Notes under the pieces: generated by a model
Databases searched by the model: none
Seen by the model: the letters and a program-made list of their open reading frames with translations, nothing else
Told to the model about the DNA's origin: nothing
Assembly (NCBI GenBank): GCA_015345905.1
Contig: JADDTR010000006.1
Location: 932,513 to 996,512, forward strand
Length of the DNA stretch: 64,000 nucleotides
Reading direction: 5' to 3'
Source of the DNA: Aotearoamyces nothofagi
Taxonomy: Eukaryota; Ascomycota; Leotiomycetes; Leotiales; Tympanidaceae
Translations under genes and position numbers: made by a program
Shown here: positions 42,225 to 54,341 of the stretch, one piece after another
Position numbering within the stretch: the first letter of the stretch is position 1
Layout of the letters: each line of letters begins with the position of its first letter

Positions 42225-42730
42225 GCCCCGGTGTGGCCGTGGGGCCAGAGGTGGCTTGGGGCGATGCGAGAGATCCCCGGGAGAGGCGGGAGGCGAGAGA
42301 GGTCGGGATCTTATATCACATACTGCATAGACGTCCGCATCTCGATATATCTCTCTGTTCGCCCTTTTAAAAATCCCGCATAGTCTAGCCTGTAGTGGAA
42401 TGGAACAGAATACTGCTCTCGTCGTAACAGTCGTACTTGTCCATCCTTGTACGTATAAAAACCTAAAGTTCATACTAATATAACTCTTTGCCTCGACTTC
42501 TTGGTGGGTTTATAGAATTATAGGGGTGATTTGTGAAATAATCGTATATTATGTATTTTATACTTATATCTACTTTGATGATCTAATAATGCCAATTGCC
42601 ACTCTGCCATCTTACTATTCCGCTTCTTTCCGTATAGCCCATCCCCCCTATCGCAACCCCAAAAACTAGCAGTGGGAAATCGAGCATTACGCCCCCCCCC
42701 CCCCGGTCCAACTGCCCCCCAGCACACGCC
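42225..42730. other. Convergent intergenic region with a poly-C run
   Basis: 3' flanks of URB2 and the MEIOB-like gene. A 13-C homopolymer lies at 42692-42704. Nothing else was recognised. Confidence 0.5.
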
Positions 42731-44420
42731 TCACATCCTGACCCCCAAGACCGCCAGCCTGCCGACCTCCTCGCTCCAGCCGAACACGAGCGTGACCCTG
42801 AGGAAGACCAGGCGCATCTGCAGCAGCCTCACCTCCAGCGCCGTGCACCGCAGGAGCTCGCCGACCGTGCGGCCCAGCAGATCGGTCCAGGCGGCGCGCG
42901 ACCAGAGCAGCTTCCCCGGCGCGACGCAGCCGGTCTCGTCCGCCAGGGCGCCGACGATGCGCGGGTTGAGCGAGAGGGCCCGGACGGCGCTGCAGTTCCG
43001 GCAGACCGAGCTGGCCGCGTTGCTGTAGATCGGGACGCCGCAGCTGGGGAGGGGGGTGTTAGATGGGGGGGAGGGGGAGCTGGAGGGGGGGAGGACGGAC
43101 CATTCGGTCACCATGAGCATGTTTCGGCGCTGGGTCTGGACGAGGGAGAGGTCGAGGATCGTGAGGCTGAGGAAGCCGGTGAAGGTCTGTCGGGGGCTGG
43201 ATCGTACGCTGAGTGGGGTTCGTCAGCAGTATCCGCATTTCCGAGACGGGGTTTGGACTGGGATGCGTGTGTGTGGTGGGCGACGGGAACTTACAAGTCA
43301 TCGACATCGGCGATGGTGAATAGGATCCTATTCGCGCCATTCGTCGCAGCCTCGACGTCCCATACGCCCTCCGGCCAATCCTGTCTCAGGCACTCCCTCT
43401 TCCTCTTCCCGAGGACAAACCGCCTCAGCCACTGCGCGTCTGCGAGCTGCGGTTCCACATCCACCATCGTGTTGTATCCCAGCCCCAAGGCGCCCCTGCC
43501 ATTATATTCGACTTTGAAGACCGGGTTGGAGAGTAGCAGGATCGTCTCGCTCGGCTTCCATTCTCGCGCGGATGCGATCACTTCCTTCCACAGCTTGAAC
43601 GTCATCTCGGCGGTGTCGTCGAAGACGACTACTTCGAGAAGATCGAGCGTGGGCGTGGAGTCTTCCGATGTCTTCTTTTTAGGGGTGATTGTCTTTTTGG
43701 CGCCGATGCTCTTGACGCAGACGAGGACTCTTGCATCGTCCACCTCGTTGCCGCCGTTGATGAAGGACTTCAGCGTCATGAGACCGGGGAGCTGGTTTGA
43801 TTTGCGGTAGTGGAGAGGGATACGGTACGTGGTGTCTGTATCGCTGTAGGGGGTGATGACGATATGTACGCTGCTATCGCGGCCGGGAAAGATGCTCGTG
43901 TAGAGAGGAGCATGATGAATCGGTGGCGTGTTTTTTTGGGGAGACCGGGATAAGAATGGTGTCCATATTGTAACGATAATGCTAAGTTTGAGATCATATG
44001 GCGTGTTGGGAAAGTAAAGCTTGACCTAGACGGAAAATGACGTTAGTTGAAGCTGATGATATGATGCAAAGAGAAGCTCGAGAAAGAACCCACACAGATG
44101 GCGCCTGTATCGTCCTTGACAATCATATTATACCATCCCGCAGCATTAATTTCGTTCTTACAGCGCCCATAATGTACATTGAAGTTAACAATCCTGCCCG
44201 AGAAAGTGACCGCCTGCAGACCCGCCTCCAAGGAACCGATATCACATTGCTTGTACTCGCGACTGGGACTCCATTCGCGGTTCAGAGGGTCAAGAACAGC
44301 AGCCTTTTCTTGATCAGTAAATCCGTCGCCTGCAACTGATGGTCCTGCATCTACTGGTGTCTCGTCTTTGGCTACTTCTCGCTTGTAGAATGATTGGATT
44401 GAGGGATATGAGGTTGCCAT
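42731..44420 (-). CDS. MEIOB-like OB-fold single-strand DNA-binding protein
   Basis: Three exons on the minus strand: 44420-44094, 44025-43295 and 43208-42731, with donors GTGGGT and GTAAGT. The product is 511 residues. The N-terminus MATSYPSIQSFYKRE resembles a PIP/RPA-type short motif. The first OB-like part contains QAVTFSGRIVNFNVHYG, GWYNMIVKDDTGAICVKLYF and VHIVITPYSD. The second OB fold has DARVLVCVKSIG, LDLLEVVVFDDTAEMTFKLW, SETILLLSNPVFKVEYNGRG and the conserved stretch RFVLGKRKRECLRQ. The C-terminal part has a Cys-rich element (SCGVPIY...VCRNCSA, then TGC) like the zinc ribbon of RPA1-type C-terminal OB folds. The layout matches MEIOB, which works with SPATA22 and RPA in meiotic recombination. 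The role in this fungus is inferred. A start at 44456 is possible but adds residues without support. Confidence 0.75.
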
Positions 44421-45109
44421 GTTATGTACCAACGAGATGTAATGATCTATAGTCACTTGAATGACTAAGAAAGAGTATGATCTATAGTCGCTTGAATGGT
44501 TAAGAAAAGGTTATGATACTTTGCAGAAGATAGGACGAGAGATGTCTTGAGGTCGAAAGGTTGCTTGCGGAATAATTCGGACCTTCACATGACCGTATCT
44601 TCGAATCAAGGCACCAACAACCAAAGCCATCCTACCGAACCACAAACCAGACCCCCCAACAACAACAGTACCATAAACCACGGTTAGCAACCGCTTAGAA
44701 ATGTCCTAATAAAGAACCAAAAACACCAAATATTAACAGAAGAAAAGACTGCAGGTGTTGGTAACTAATAGGACGCCGAATGCTGTTATTTCAGCCATGT
44801 GCAGTTTAATCAAGTGTCCTGGCATCTTGTCTGTCACCATCAGGCCATAGACTTTCACGAAAGGAGATAACTACAACGAGTCACTGCAACCTTGAACGTG
44901 CTAAGTCATATGTTAAGAGAGACAATGCTCTATTCTGTATATAAATTTATCTAAGGAGTGAATGCAAAACAAGTGACTACCAAGTCTTGTGGTGATTGAA
45001 AAAGAACTAAATTTTCTGAACCCAAGGTGATGCACGTGGTGAGCTTTCACCATCCGCAAACCTTCCGAGCCTACCGTGTTGAAGCAGCAGCCCTTAATCA
45101 CTTTGCCAT
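44421..45109. other. Intergenic, nothing recognised
   Basis: Promoter of the MEIOB-like gene and 3' flank of INO1. A directly repeated sentence (tgatctatagtc.cttgaatg) occurs at about 44444-44465 and 44479-44500. No gene is seen. Confidence 0.4.
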
Positions 45110-46820
45110 TTAGAATAGCTTGTGCTCAAGAGTCATGTCAGACTCCGGCTCAAGACCAACACAGGCACGGAAGATGTTAGTCATAGCACTACGCTGTTTG
45201 GCGAGTGCATTGATAACAGGTGTTCCAGTTGGAGTGAGAGGAGCCTTGAGCATGTAGCTGAGGATGCTAAGTACGCTGTGGAAGTTCTTGTAGTCCTCCG
45301 TAGCAGCGCCATCATTAGACTCAGCCTTCCATGAGATACGAGTCATAATCTCAGTGATAAGGACAAGATCAATAATGAGAGGCGACGCCAACAACGAGTC
45401 CTCGCAGACATTGAATAGCCTACTTGATATTAATAACAGCAAAGAGAGCAAGATCAGTTGACTTACGAAATGGTTTGGTGGCCACCCATGAAGATCTCTG
45501 CATAATACTCGTCCAATGCGCGCTTGTTGTCGCCAACAGCTGGCATGTACTTGATGACCACGGTGTGATCAGGGTGTTCTCCTGGCTTGTAAAGAACCGA
45601 GTTGGCCTCGACCATGTCATCAACAACATTGGACTTGGAGATCTCCTTGGAACGGAACTGGCGCTGAGAGCTCAAGTTCTTGCCATCATTGTTACCGAGA
45701 TGGTTGTAGCTGGCTATGGAGGTGAGTCTGATACCAGCACTAATGAGGAAGTCGACTAGGGCTGATTTCATCTTGGTCTGGCCAGACTTGAAGTCATCAC
45801 CACCAATGAATGAACCATGTTTCTCGGCCAAATCAATGCAACCAGGAACGAAAGTGTTCTGTGGAGAGCCATTGATGAAGGGAACACCCTCAAGGATAGA
45901 GGCAACAGCAAACACGGTAGATGGAGCGACTTCTAAATGACCATCCTTAATAGCCTTTAGCAGGTTATCGGCTGTGTCATTGACGCCAGGCAAGATATCA
46001 GCGAATCGCTCGGTGTTAGCGGTCCACTGGACAATAACCTTGTCAAGACCATTCTTCGACTTAAAATCCCTGTGTCATGATTAGAATAGGCGCTGTATAA
46101 GTACCAAGAGTCTTACCTGATGTCATTGCGAATCTGCTCAACATGCTCTAGGGAAGCCTTGTCACCCGCGATGAGGTTATCAGCACGATCCTCTTGGTTG
46201 GCAGCAATGAAGTCGGGGTAGTAGATGCTTTTCAATGGAACCAGTTCAGACATCTCTTTCTTGACAAGCGCCTTCAAAGTTGGCTCAAGGACACCAGCTC
46301 TATCCATAGCCTGGGCCAAGTTCAGGCCACTAATGTCCCAACCACCAATGACAAGGTCATTTGGGTGAACTATGGGCAGGACATCATGGAATGGAATGTT
46401 AACATCCTTAGCAGTCTTTGCATCAGTGCCCAATTTCATGGTAGAACTCATGACAACAGAGCCATAATAATTGGAAGCACGAGGTCCTTCACGTGTGTCC
46501 CAGACTAGTCCCCGACGATTGGCAAGAATGCCAGCAGTAACAGTGGTACCATTGTTACCGCCCCATCCGACAAGCATCATTCCTACTTTGGGAATCTTAC
46601 GATCAACCTTAAAGTTGTAAACGGTCTCCGTAGGAGTGGCAACATATTTGCCTTCCGCATCCTTGGTGACCGAAGTTGTACGGTAAGTATACTTGGATCG
46701 AATTTCATTCTCGGTATAGACTACATTGGGAGAGTTGACCGTGAAGAGGTCCTTGTTGGTAGGGGTGGTGATGGAATGACCATTCCCGTTCGCCGTGCCG
46801 ATATCCGCATGAGGTGCCAT
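45110..46820 (-). CDS. INO1: myo-Inositol-1-phosphate synthase
   Basis: Three exons on the minus strand: 46820-46117, 46069-45467 and 45419-45110. Introns are GTAAGA...ACAG and GTAAGT...GTAG, and the product is 538 residues. Conserved blocks are visible in order: [19 protein letters not shown] (NAD-binding), [115 protein letters not shown] and SMLKAPLTP-like [15 protein letters not shown]. The enzyme converts glucose-6-phosphate to inositol-1-phosphate with NAD+, the committed step of inositol and hence phosphatidylinositol synthesis. Length and motifs are standard. The upstream region (46821-47250) is presumably its promoter. No clear yeast-type inositol-response element was seen. Confidence 0.97.
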
Positions 46821-47757
46821 ATTTATCAGCGAGTCTTGAATTGAGCTGAATATATGAGTGAAGTTTGCAATTGGTGATATTATCTATCGGGTATAGGGCG
46901 AGTCCGACGAACTTCCAGGTGCGGAAGAACAGCGGGCTCCAGCGAACGGGTGGTGAGATCTGAAAGATCGTAAGTAAAGGCTTAATACAGTGTAGTCAAG
47001 TCACATATCGCCATGTAAGGTTGTTTGAAGGCTATCTATTACTTACGAGTTAAGGAGATTAGAAAACGTCTTGAAGACCGGGGTTGATCGCGACTCGAAG
47101 TGCGATCAGTTTGACGGTATGGTCTAGAGAGGTTGATTGAGCTTGGCTATTTGGCTTGGAAGTCTTGATGAACTGAAGAGTAAATGACGAAGATTAAATC
47201 TATGTGTGGTGTTGTTAAAAAGGAAAAAGAAGGGACTCGTGGAGGGTGAGGCGGAGTGCCCTACCCTATGTTCTCCCCGTGCCCGCTATCGCCAGACCAG
47301 ACCAAGCCTAACGGATAAACTATCGGAAGTTGCGGGGCAACTTGGGAGCAGCATGTACACGTAGCCAGATTGAACGATCACGAGAAGGATTCTAGAGTGC
47401 AGCACCTGCACTCTGTTGCATGCGAAGATCATTATGACAGTGCAGTAGGCCTGGCCATACAAAGCCGCCCACGGTCGAAAATGCTGATGATTTGTCTCTT
47501 AAAGCCCATATTCATCCAGTGTCCTGAGGACGCAGTCGGCCACGCCCCTCACCGTACAAATATTCCCACTCGGGTGGACAAGTGATATCCGAACGAGCTA
47601 GCCAGATGCGCAGTAGACGATGGGGGAGGGCACGACTATCATGTGCAAGACCGACGAGCCACGGCGTAAGCGCATGTACTGTGTACTCAAGAGAGTAAGG
47701 GCTGGCGCCTTGGGAGTCAGGGACAAATGGCGGTCAATGAGTACTGCGGTGAGCTCT

Positions 47758-47830
47758 GAGCAGTGGGCATCATCAGCAGTGGGCATGAGCAGTGGGCATG
47801 AGCAGTGGGCAGTGAGTGAGCAGTGGGCAA
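47758..47830. repeat. Degenerate gagcagtgggcat tandem repeat
   Basis: Five or six copies of agcagtgggca, spaced 9-17 bp apart. Two central copies are spaced exactly 13 bp. Confidence 0.85.
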
Positions 47831-49168
47831 GCAACGATCACGGGGAGCAATGAAGCCCGAAGAGAGATCTGCCACCAGTAAGGGACACAATCGCCGTAGA
47901 GCCAAACGTCTCTTTTGTGCCTGCTGCCTGTTTTGTACTCTACAGGGTACTCGACAGAGCGGTAGCAATGCGGTGACAATCACGTATCGAGGCCACAACA
48001 CGGCGGGCTTGCATTGCCGGGAGCGCACAACTATCTCCGGGAAGAATCCAGTGGATTTATACTATGCCCTGACATGCATACGGAGCACGGACACGCGGGT
48101 GCGCTGGAATGCCACTCTCCGCGGTTATGCATTCCAGTTGGCAGTGGCAGAGCATTCCGCGCCGCACGACAGGAGAAGAGAGGAGAAGAGAAGATAGAAA
48201 GGACAGTCTCAGCAGTGCTTGAGTGTGGCGGTTGTTTATGGGTGTGCACTCGTGCATTGAATGCAGGGACCACGGCTGCTGAGCAGGGGACCGCGGTTGC
48301 TGGAGGGCTTCGAGATGCGTGTGCGGCGGCGACGCACATTTCCGTGCCGAGCGGAACAATGAACATGCGTGCCTGCTCGCAGCTCTGTCGCCGTAACCTG
48401 GCGGGATATCATCCGGCGCTCGCGTGAAACGAAACTCACACGGTGCGGTGCATACACCGTCATCTCTGCTGAGATGTCCAGATGGCCGCTGAGTAGGCTA
48501 TCACGGCATTGCCGCGTGGCAGTTGCTTGCAGAGCCGTGCAATTTGTTGCACTGGGGCGCCTGCGAGATTGGCTGCCCATAGCTGGACTCGAAAGGGGCG
48601 GTGATTGCCAGGGGACTCGTCGAATCGGAGAGTTTTGTGGACATGCGCGCCATCCGAGACGACGCCTGGTGTGACCCGAGTCTCCAGTACACGCCTGGCG
48701 GCCGATGAGCCCACAAGCCCGAAGAATCAGGCTGCAATTCCAAGCAGTCCAGGACTGCAAAGTCTAACCCCCAGAGCCCCCTCAGCGCCTGTTGCCAGCT
48801 TGTCTGCAATATGCCAAGTGCACGAGTTGGAGGGCGGAGGAGCCGCTTGGTATATCGCATTCCGTCCGAGCCTAAAGGGGCGGGAGGCGGGTTTGCGACG
48901 GGTTTGCGACGGGCATTACAAACCGAGCATGGACAGCGGCCGAGGATGGCAGGAGAGGCCCGGAGGAGGTATCAACAGCGACGTCTTCTTGGCCGCCCTC
49001 CTCGTTCTGTCGTGCGGTTGCAGATGCATACCCGAGTCTTCTGTACGTAAGTGCATCTGCCGAGTAAGATAGGTAGCCAAGGCAAGTGCGCAGGTCGCCA
49101 AGCAGCCAAGCGCCGTAGGCTCATCCACAGGTCCTGTAGCATGAGGAGTGGCCGGCCTGCCACTGAAG

Positions 49169-49230
49169 AAATAACAAGAATAGCAGAGATAACAGAGGCG
49201 ACAGAGGCGACAAAGGGAACAAAGGCAACA
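49169..49230. repeat. Degenerate 9-bp purine-rich tandem repeat
   Basis: Copies resemble aacagaggcgacagaggcgacaaaggg: units of about 9 bp with A/G substitutions. Confidence 0.6.
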
Positions 49231-49797
49231 CGTACAGTACATCACATACCTAGCTGCAGATCTACTGCAACGCTCGCCGACGCCGAGTATTCTGTGCAGC
49301 TTGAGTCTCCGACAGGCCAAGGTAGGCAAGGTACTACAGTACCTCGCTGTCCTGTCCCTGTCGCCGAGGGGTTTGATTTGCGATTGCCCCACTCGTGATT
49401 TGGAGGCACTCGGGTACAATATAGGCATTTGGCGGTATCCGGGTAGCTAGACTCGTTCCTCCAGCACAACACTGCGCTGTGCGCGTACGCCCGTCTGTAA
49501 GGAAGACCTGCAGAGGCAGGTATGGACATGACAAGCACACCCCTTCTGACTCGCACTCAGGGCCCTCGTCCAGCCGCCAACAGCCAATTGGAATTGAATG
49601 CCGTGGATTTGGGCCCCAGGAGTATTCCTCCTAGCTCATAACCTTAAGGGCACTGAAATCACAAAGGCCGCAGACTGGTGCACGAGGTAACTGCATGTGA
49701 TTAGGGCACTGCCGTACACGGGGCCAGGTCGCGGTTAAGGTAATTATACAGCTAATTAGGTGCACAGTGCTGTGGTGAGCCGGCCGCGGTACGTACT

Positions 49798-49857
49798 GGC
49801 CGCTGTAAGGCACGGCGACGCACAGCAACGTATGCCGTACAGCGACGTACAGCGGCC
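49798..49857. repeat. 10-bp perfect inverted repeat
   Basis: GGCCGCTGTA (49798-49807) and TACAGCGGCC (49848-49857) are exact inverted copies around a 40-nt loop, which itself contains further gtac words. Confidence 0.8.
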
Positions 49858-50903
49858 TCTACATGCCTACGTGCCTACGCACCTTGCCTAGGAGCCTGTC
49901 CTGGGTGCCTTAGGGATCTGGTGCATGTGTAGGTAGGCAGCAGACACTGGACAGCCCAGTACGTACTGCCCTGCCCTGCCCTACCTTACCTTCTGTAGCT
50001 GCCACGGCAGGTGAGGGGAGCTGGTGTCGGCGACGCTGCCAGCCACCGGCCACTCACGGTCAATCACTGCCAGTTGCGCTGCGGCGGGGAGATGAAACGT
50101 CGCAGTGGCTGGCGGCAAGCAAGGCCTGGCCTGTCTGTGCTTGGCTGATTTGATGCTCGCCGTGCTCACGCCCAGCCCAGCCTGTGTGCCAATACGTGCT
50201 GGCAGTATAGGACAGCAGTATGTGCGAGAACGTGCCAATCATCCCCCTGTTAGCAGCATTGCTTGCGGTCCAGTTGAACTCTGACCCCTAACAACGCCGC
50301 CCCAGCTCGTCCACCACCAGCGATCAGCGTCTTAATGGGCTCAGCCAGGCACCTTGGCTCCACCCTCTGGCCCCGTTACGCCCCCTGCCCACCACACGCC
50401 TGCCGAGCAAGCGTCCGCTGCGCTACACTACACCACACTACACCTCTCGCTCTCGACACACATCTAACACATCTAACACACCGATATCTCCACTTCTCTT
50501 CTTCCCTCGAGCCTCTTTGCTACCTTTGCCATCTCTCTTGTCCACTGTCTTTACTGTACCATTATCGATAACCGATCTTCCTTTGCCTCTGCGTTTCAAG
50601 ACACCATCCAGCTAATTCATAAAGTAATCACGCTCCAGCACTCTGTCCATCCTTACCATTCATAGCTGCGAGGTCGCGACTCCACCCCCAAAAACATCTA
50701 GGCCCATTGCTGCAAGTCACGGATAAGACTTCTTCAGCTAGTACTGAGCTTCCCGTAGACAACAGGAATACATTTTCAATCTTCCGAACTGCCTGCAGTT
50801 TATTCTAGCAGACCCCCCTGGTAGTCTTTGGGACAGCCGCGGCGCATGTTGGCGTCAAGGACATAGTTTGAGAGCTGGCTGAGGCCTATAGACATTTGCC
50901 AGC

Positions 50904-52984
50904 ATGGCGGACTCTTTCTTGCCGACCATAAAGTGCTCGATGTGTGCTCGGGACATTGAGATTTCCATGATGGGCGACCATACATGTGGCGGAGCTTCAC
51001 AACGTGAGTCGAGAGCTACGTATGATGGGAAAGGTAGCTGACACATGCTGTAGCTACACCACCGTTAGAATCGCAAGGCAATTTAAGCAATCCATCTGAG
51101 AAGGAGTCTCAGAGTGGCCCATGGTTATCAAAGCAGGCAAGAGTTGGACTTCCGCGAGTCGATACGTCTGCTGCAAGTAAGCAACTGTAATTCTATTTAG
51201 TGATCTTTGCTAACATGCGTCTAGATCGACCATTTCTTCGACCTGATCAGCTAACACCTATGAGCGCGTCGAGCGACACAAGAAGTATCTCTCCCCGAAC
51301 TCCTAGTGACTTTCGAAAATCGCCATTTGGAAGGCCTCCTCGTCCTATTCTTAGTGGACCTCCATCTCCTGAAGTTCTTTCTTCCAACCTCGACAGCGCT
51401 TTCCCTCCATTTCCAGCTGCGAAGCAGTCTGAGAAGAGTAACCTATATAAAGGCATAGTAGACGAGAGGATCACACAAAGGTATGCTGAAGCTGATCCCA
51501 AGTATGCTCCGAGGAGTCCAAGAGAGGCAAGCGCTGGCGGAGTTTTAAAACGGATGAACACTATTGCTCCTGGACCATTCGATGTAAATGGTAGCCGACC
51601 CTCGGCAAGAGGTCAAAGCGAGAAGCGCAAACCTTCTTTACGCCTGGATGATGAATATGCCAGACCATCTACTTCTCATGAGAACAAGAGACATGAATCA
51701 AAAGCCTCTACAGGTTCTGAATCATCAACCACAGGCTCGGCTACTATTAAACCGTTACTAGCGCCCATAGCTCCGAAGGTTGAGAGAACCGGTGGTTATG
51801 GAGGATTTGGGCCTCCATCATTGCAAGACGTATCACCAGATGCTCTCAGGCCCGAAAATAGATCAAATACATTTCCGATAGAGAAGACCAGTGCACCTGT
51901 CGGCCTACCAAGGCGACCTTCTGAACCGTATTCGGCTCAGCGCCCATCTAATATTGGAGTCCGCAACGCGTCGCCTCCACGAGGACGTCAGCCCTCAAAC
52001 CCCGCTTCCGGTCGGTTCATGCCTCCACCACGTGGAGCTAGTTTAAAGGGAAGAAGAAACGAGTCAATGAACGACGAGAGGCCACCTCTTCCTGTCGCAA
52101 ATCTTAGCCTGGCTGCAGCGGTTGGAACAGGCAACCCGTATCACACACCTTCAGTATCTCAATCTTCTAATGGTTCGAGTTTGAACAGCAACGCTAGCTC
52201 ACGATCAAGTCCTCCATCGTTGAATGAGCCCGGTCGTTCTCGGAGGAAACCGTCGGACACGTCCGGCATTGATGTGCTGATGAGGGACATTCAATCGACA
52301 ATGGCCAATACTACCTCCCTAGAACCTACCTCGAATTCTACACCAGAACCACAAGAACAGTTTACCCGGTCTCTGGCACCACCTAAAAATCTTGATCCGT
52401 CATTTATTAACCCTGAATCACCAATGGACCCTGCTATACAAGCCGGCCGTATCTCACCCTTACCACACTCGCACTCCCCCGATCTCTCCAGAGGGCAAGA
52501 ACCTACAAAATCCCAAAGACGGCCTGCAACAGCCAAAGGAGATTGTAAGGGATGTGGAGAGCCTATCAAGGGCAAGTCTGTGAGCTCTGCTGACGGCCGC
52601 CTAACCGGGCGCTATCACAAGCAATGCTTTGTTTGCAAAACATGTAGTGAGCCTTTTGCGACTTCAACATTCTACGTGATCAATGATGCACCATACTGCG
52701 AACGTCATTATCACAGACTAAACAATTCTCTATGCAAGACGTGTGATAGAGGAATTGAAGGGCCGTATCTAGAAACCGAACGACGACAAAAGTTCCATCC
52801 AAACTGTTTGACGTGTGCCGACTGCCGGCGCGTATTGAGGAACGATTATTTCGAAATGAACGGGAAAGTTTACTGCGAAAGAGACGCATATCGAAACTCG
52901 CAAAAGAGAGCATTTTTGGGATCGGCAACGGGTGGAACCAACCGTATGGAGAGAAGAACGACAAGAATGATGATGATGATCTAA
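50904..52984 (+). CDS. LIM-domain protein (paxillin-like, two LIM domains)
   Basis: Three exons: 50904-51003, 51054-51176 and 51225-52984, giving 660 residues. Exon 1 encodes a conserved N-terminal Cys motif (LPTIKCSMCARDIEISMMGD, HTCGG), found in my recollection at the start of fungal LIM proteins and recovered only by splicing. The middle 450 residues are Ser/Pro/Arg-rich and disordered (SPRTPSDFRKSPFGRPPRP, SRRKPSDTSGIDVLMRDIQS). LIM1 at about 514-570 has CKGCGEPIKG...HKQCFVCKTC...YCERHYH. LIM2 at about 575-635 has CKTCDRGIEG...HPNCLTCADC...YCERDAY. All eight zinc ligands of each appear present. In yeasts such proteins (Pxl1) work at polarised growth sites and the cytokinetic ring with Rho GTPases. 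This role is inferred. Confidence 0.9.
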
Positions 52985-54341
52985 TCTAATTATCTCTGTT
53001 CGATGTATATATATTGCAGTTGGGCTCTTTGCTTGCATAGCCTGCATATGCATTTCCCCGGGTTTCTGACCTGGCGTGGTCTCTTTTTTCTTGCTCATAT
53101 ACCCCCTACCCTTTTATTATTTTGCATTTCTGTACAGAATGCGTGGCCAGGGATGGCAGGGCCGTGTCTCTGGTGTTTCTTTTCTTTTTTTTGCATATAC
53201 CCTCTCGTTTATTTATATAGCTGCTTAGTTTGGTCTGTGGGCAAGGCAAAGCAGAACAAGAATAGTGTAAATAAATAGTTAATGGATAATTCTCGATAAT
53301 TCGAAATTCAGTAATTGGCAAGGTAGTTAACTGGTCAGGTGAGGCCACAGTAGGAGCAAGCAAGTAACAACCGGGAAGCCCCGTACAAGACAACGATACC
53401 CACACGCTCAGCTTAAAATAGCCAAGAGCACGGAACTCCGGATGGACCGGGTCTTGTATTCTGCGCAAACTTTGCCTGCCTCTATTCTTGGGCCGGGAGA
53501 GCGGTTCTGGATTCGGATATATTGGCGCTGCGAGTCCTGACTGGGGGGGGGCGCGAAGCGAAGCCCCTGAGTTTTGACGCGCGGAATAGGAATAGGAATA
53601 GTTGCGAGAGAGGAGGGGGAGGGGGAGGGTGAGGAGGGTGTTTGTGGCCGAGAAAAGAGCCTAGAGAGGAGCCTAGAAAGGAGCCTAGAAAAGACACAGT
53701 ACCTTGGCGTAGCTTCTTTGTACTCGTACCTGTACCTGTACCCTTCAACTACTGCACTATAGCCCGTCGGAAGCGAACAGAGCGTTGCGCCGCGTCTGTC
53801 TCTCTAGGGAACGGGTAGGGTACGGTTAGGCGTGCTAGGTTAGTTAGGCACGGGGACGGCGACGGGTACTTATTGTTAGCATTAGTTAGTCGGTGACAAG
53901 GCGACAAGGCCAAGCCGGCCAGCCCAGCCACAAGCGAGAGCCCAGCGTTTTACCCCAGGATCCCATCCGGAGACGTGAAAGACTACTACCACCACCACTC
54001 TCGTGCAGGTTTGTTTGTTTGTTTCGGCGAGGGAATTGGAATCTTCTTGCATCCTGCTGAATGAATACCTTTATGGGGCTTTGCTTTTGAACCGCACTTT
54101 CTGGATTGATTGACTGATTGTGGAAGGAAAGGCGAGTTGCGTTTTGTGGAATTGAGTTTGAGCTTGAGAGAAAGAGAGAGAGTGCATTCCACGCTTCGCT
54201 CGGGAGCTCGGGTTAGCTGGAGTGGGTAGCTAGGCGCGGGGTTTGGTATTGACGGTGGGGGATTGGGGATTGGGATCGAGGAGGCAAGAAGGCAGAGCAC
54301 GACAGCGTAAAGTTGGAAGAGGTGAGGTGGAGTGGGCAGCA
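52985..54341. other. Intergenic region with microsatellite-like repeats
   Basis: 3' flank of the LIM gene and promoter of the DUF3405 gene. It holds (ggaata)3 at 53583-53600, a roughly 12-bp repeat aggagcctagaa at 53655-53694, and (tgtacc)n at 53727-53742. No gene was recognised. Confidence 0.5.

Larger units (their letters stand above)
46821..50903. other. 4.1-kb gene-poor island
   Basis: After about 400 bp of likely INO1 promoter, the region to about 50.3 kb looks GC-rich with short tandem repeats (47758-47830, 49169-49230), GTACAGT/GTACTGT words (47676, 49225, 49333) and a 10-bp inverted repeat at 49798-49857. No conserved protein was recognised in any frame. From 50.35 kb a pyrimidine-rich stretch with tandem aca(ct)taca words looks like the LIM gene's promoter and leader. 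Confidence 0.5.

Noticed and set aside
41442-42473. 343-codon frame antisense to the end of URB2
   Set aside because: The glycine/glutamate-rich product mirrors the high-GC codon use of URB2 exon 6 on the other strand. The sense strand has a conserved Urb2 C-terminus.
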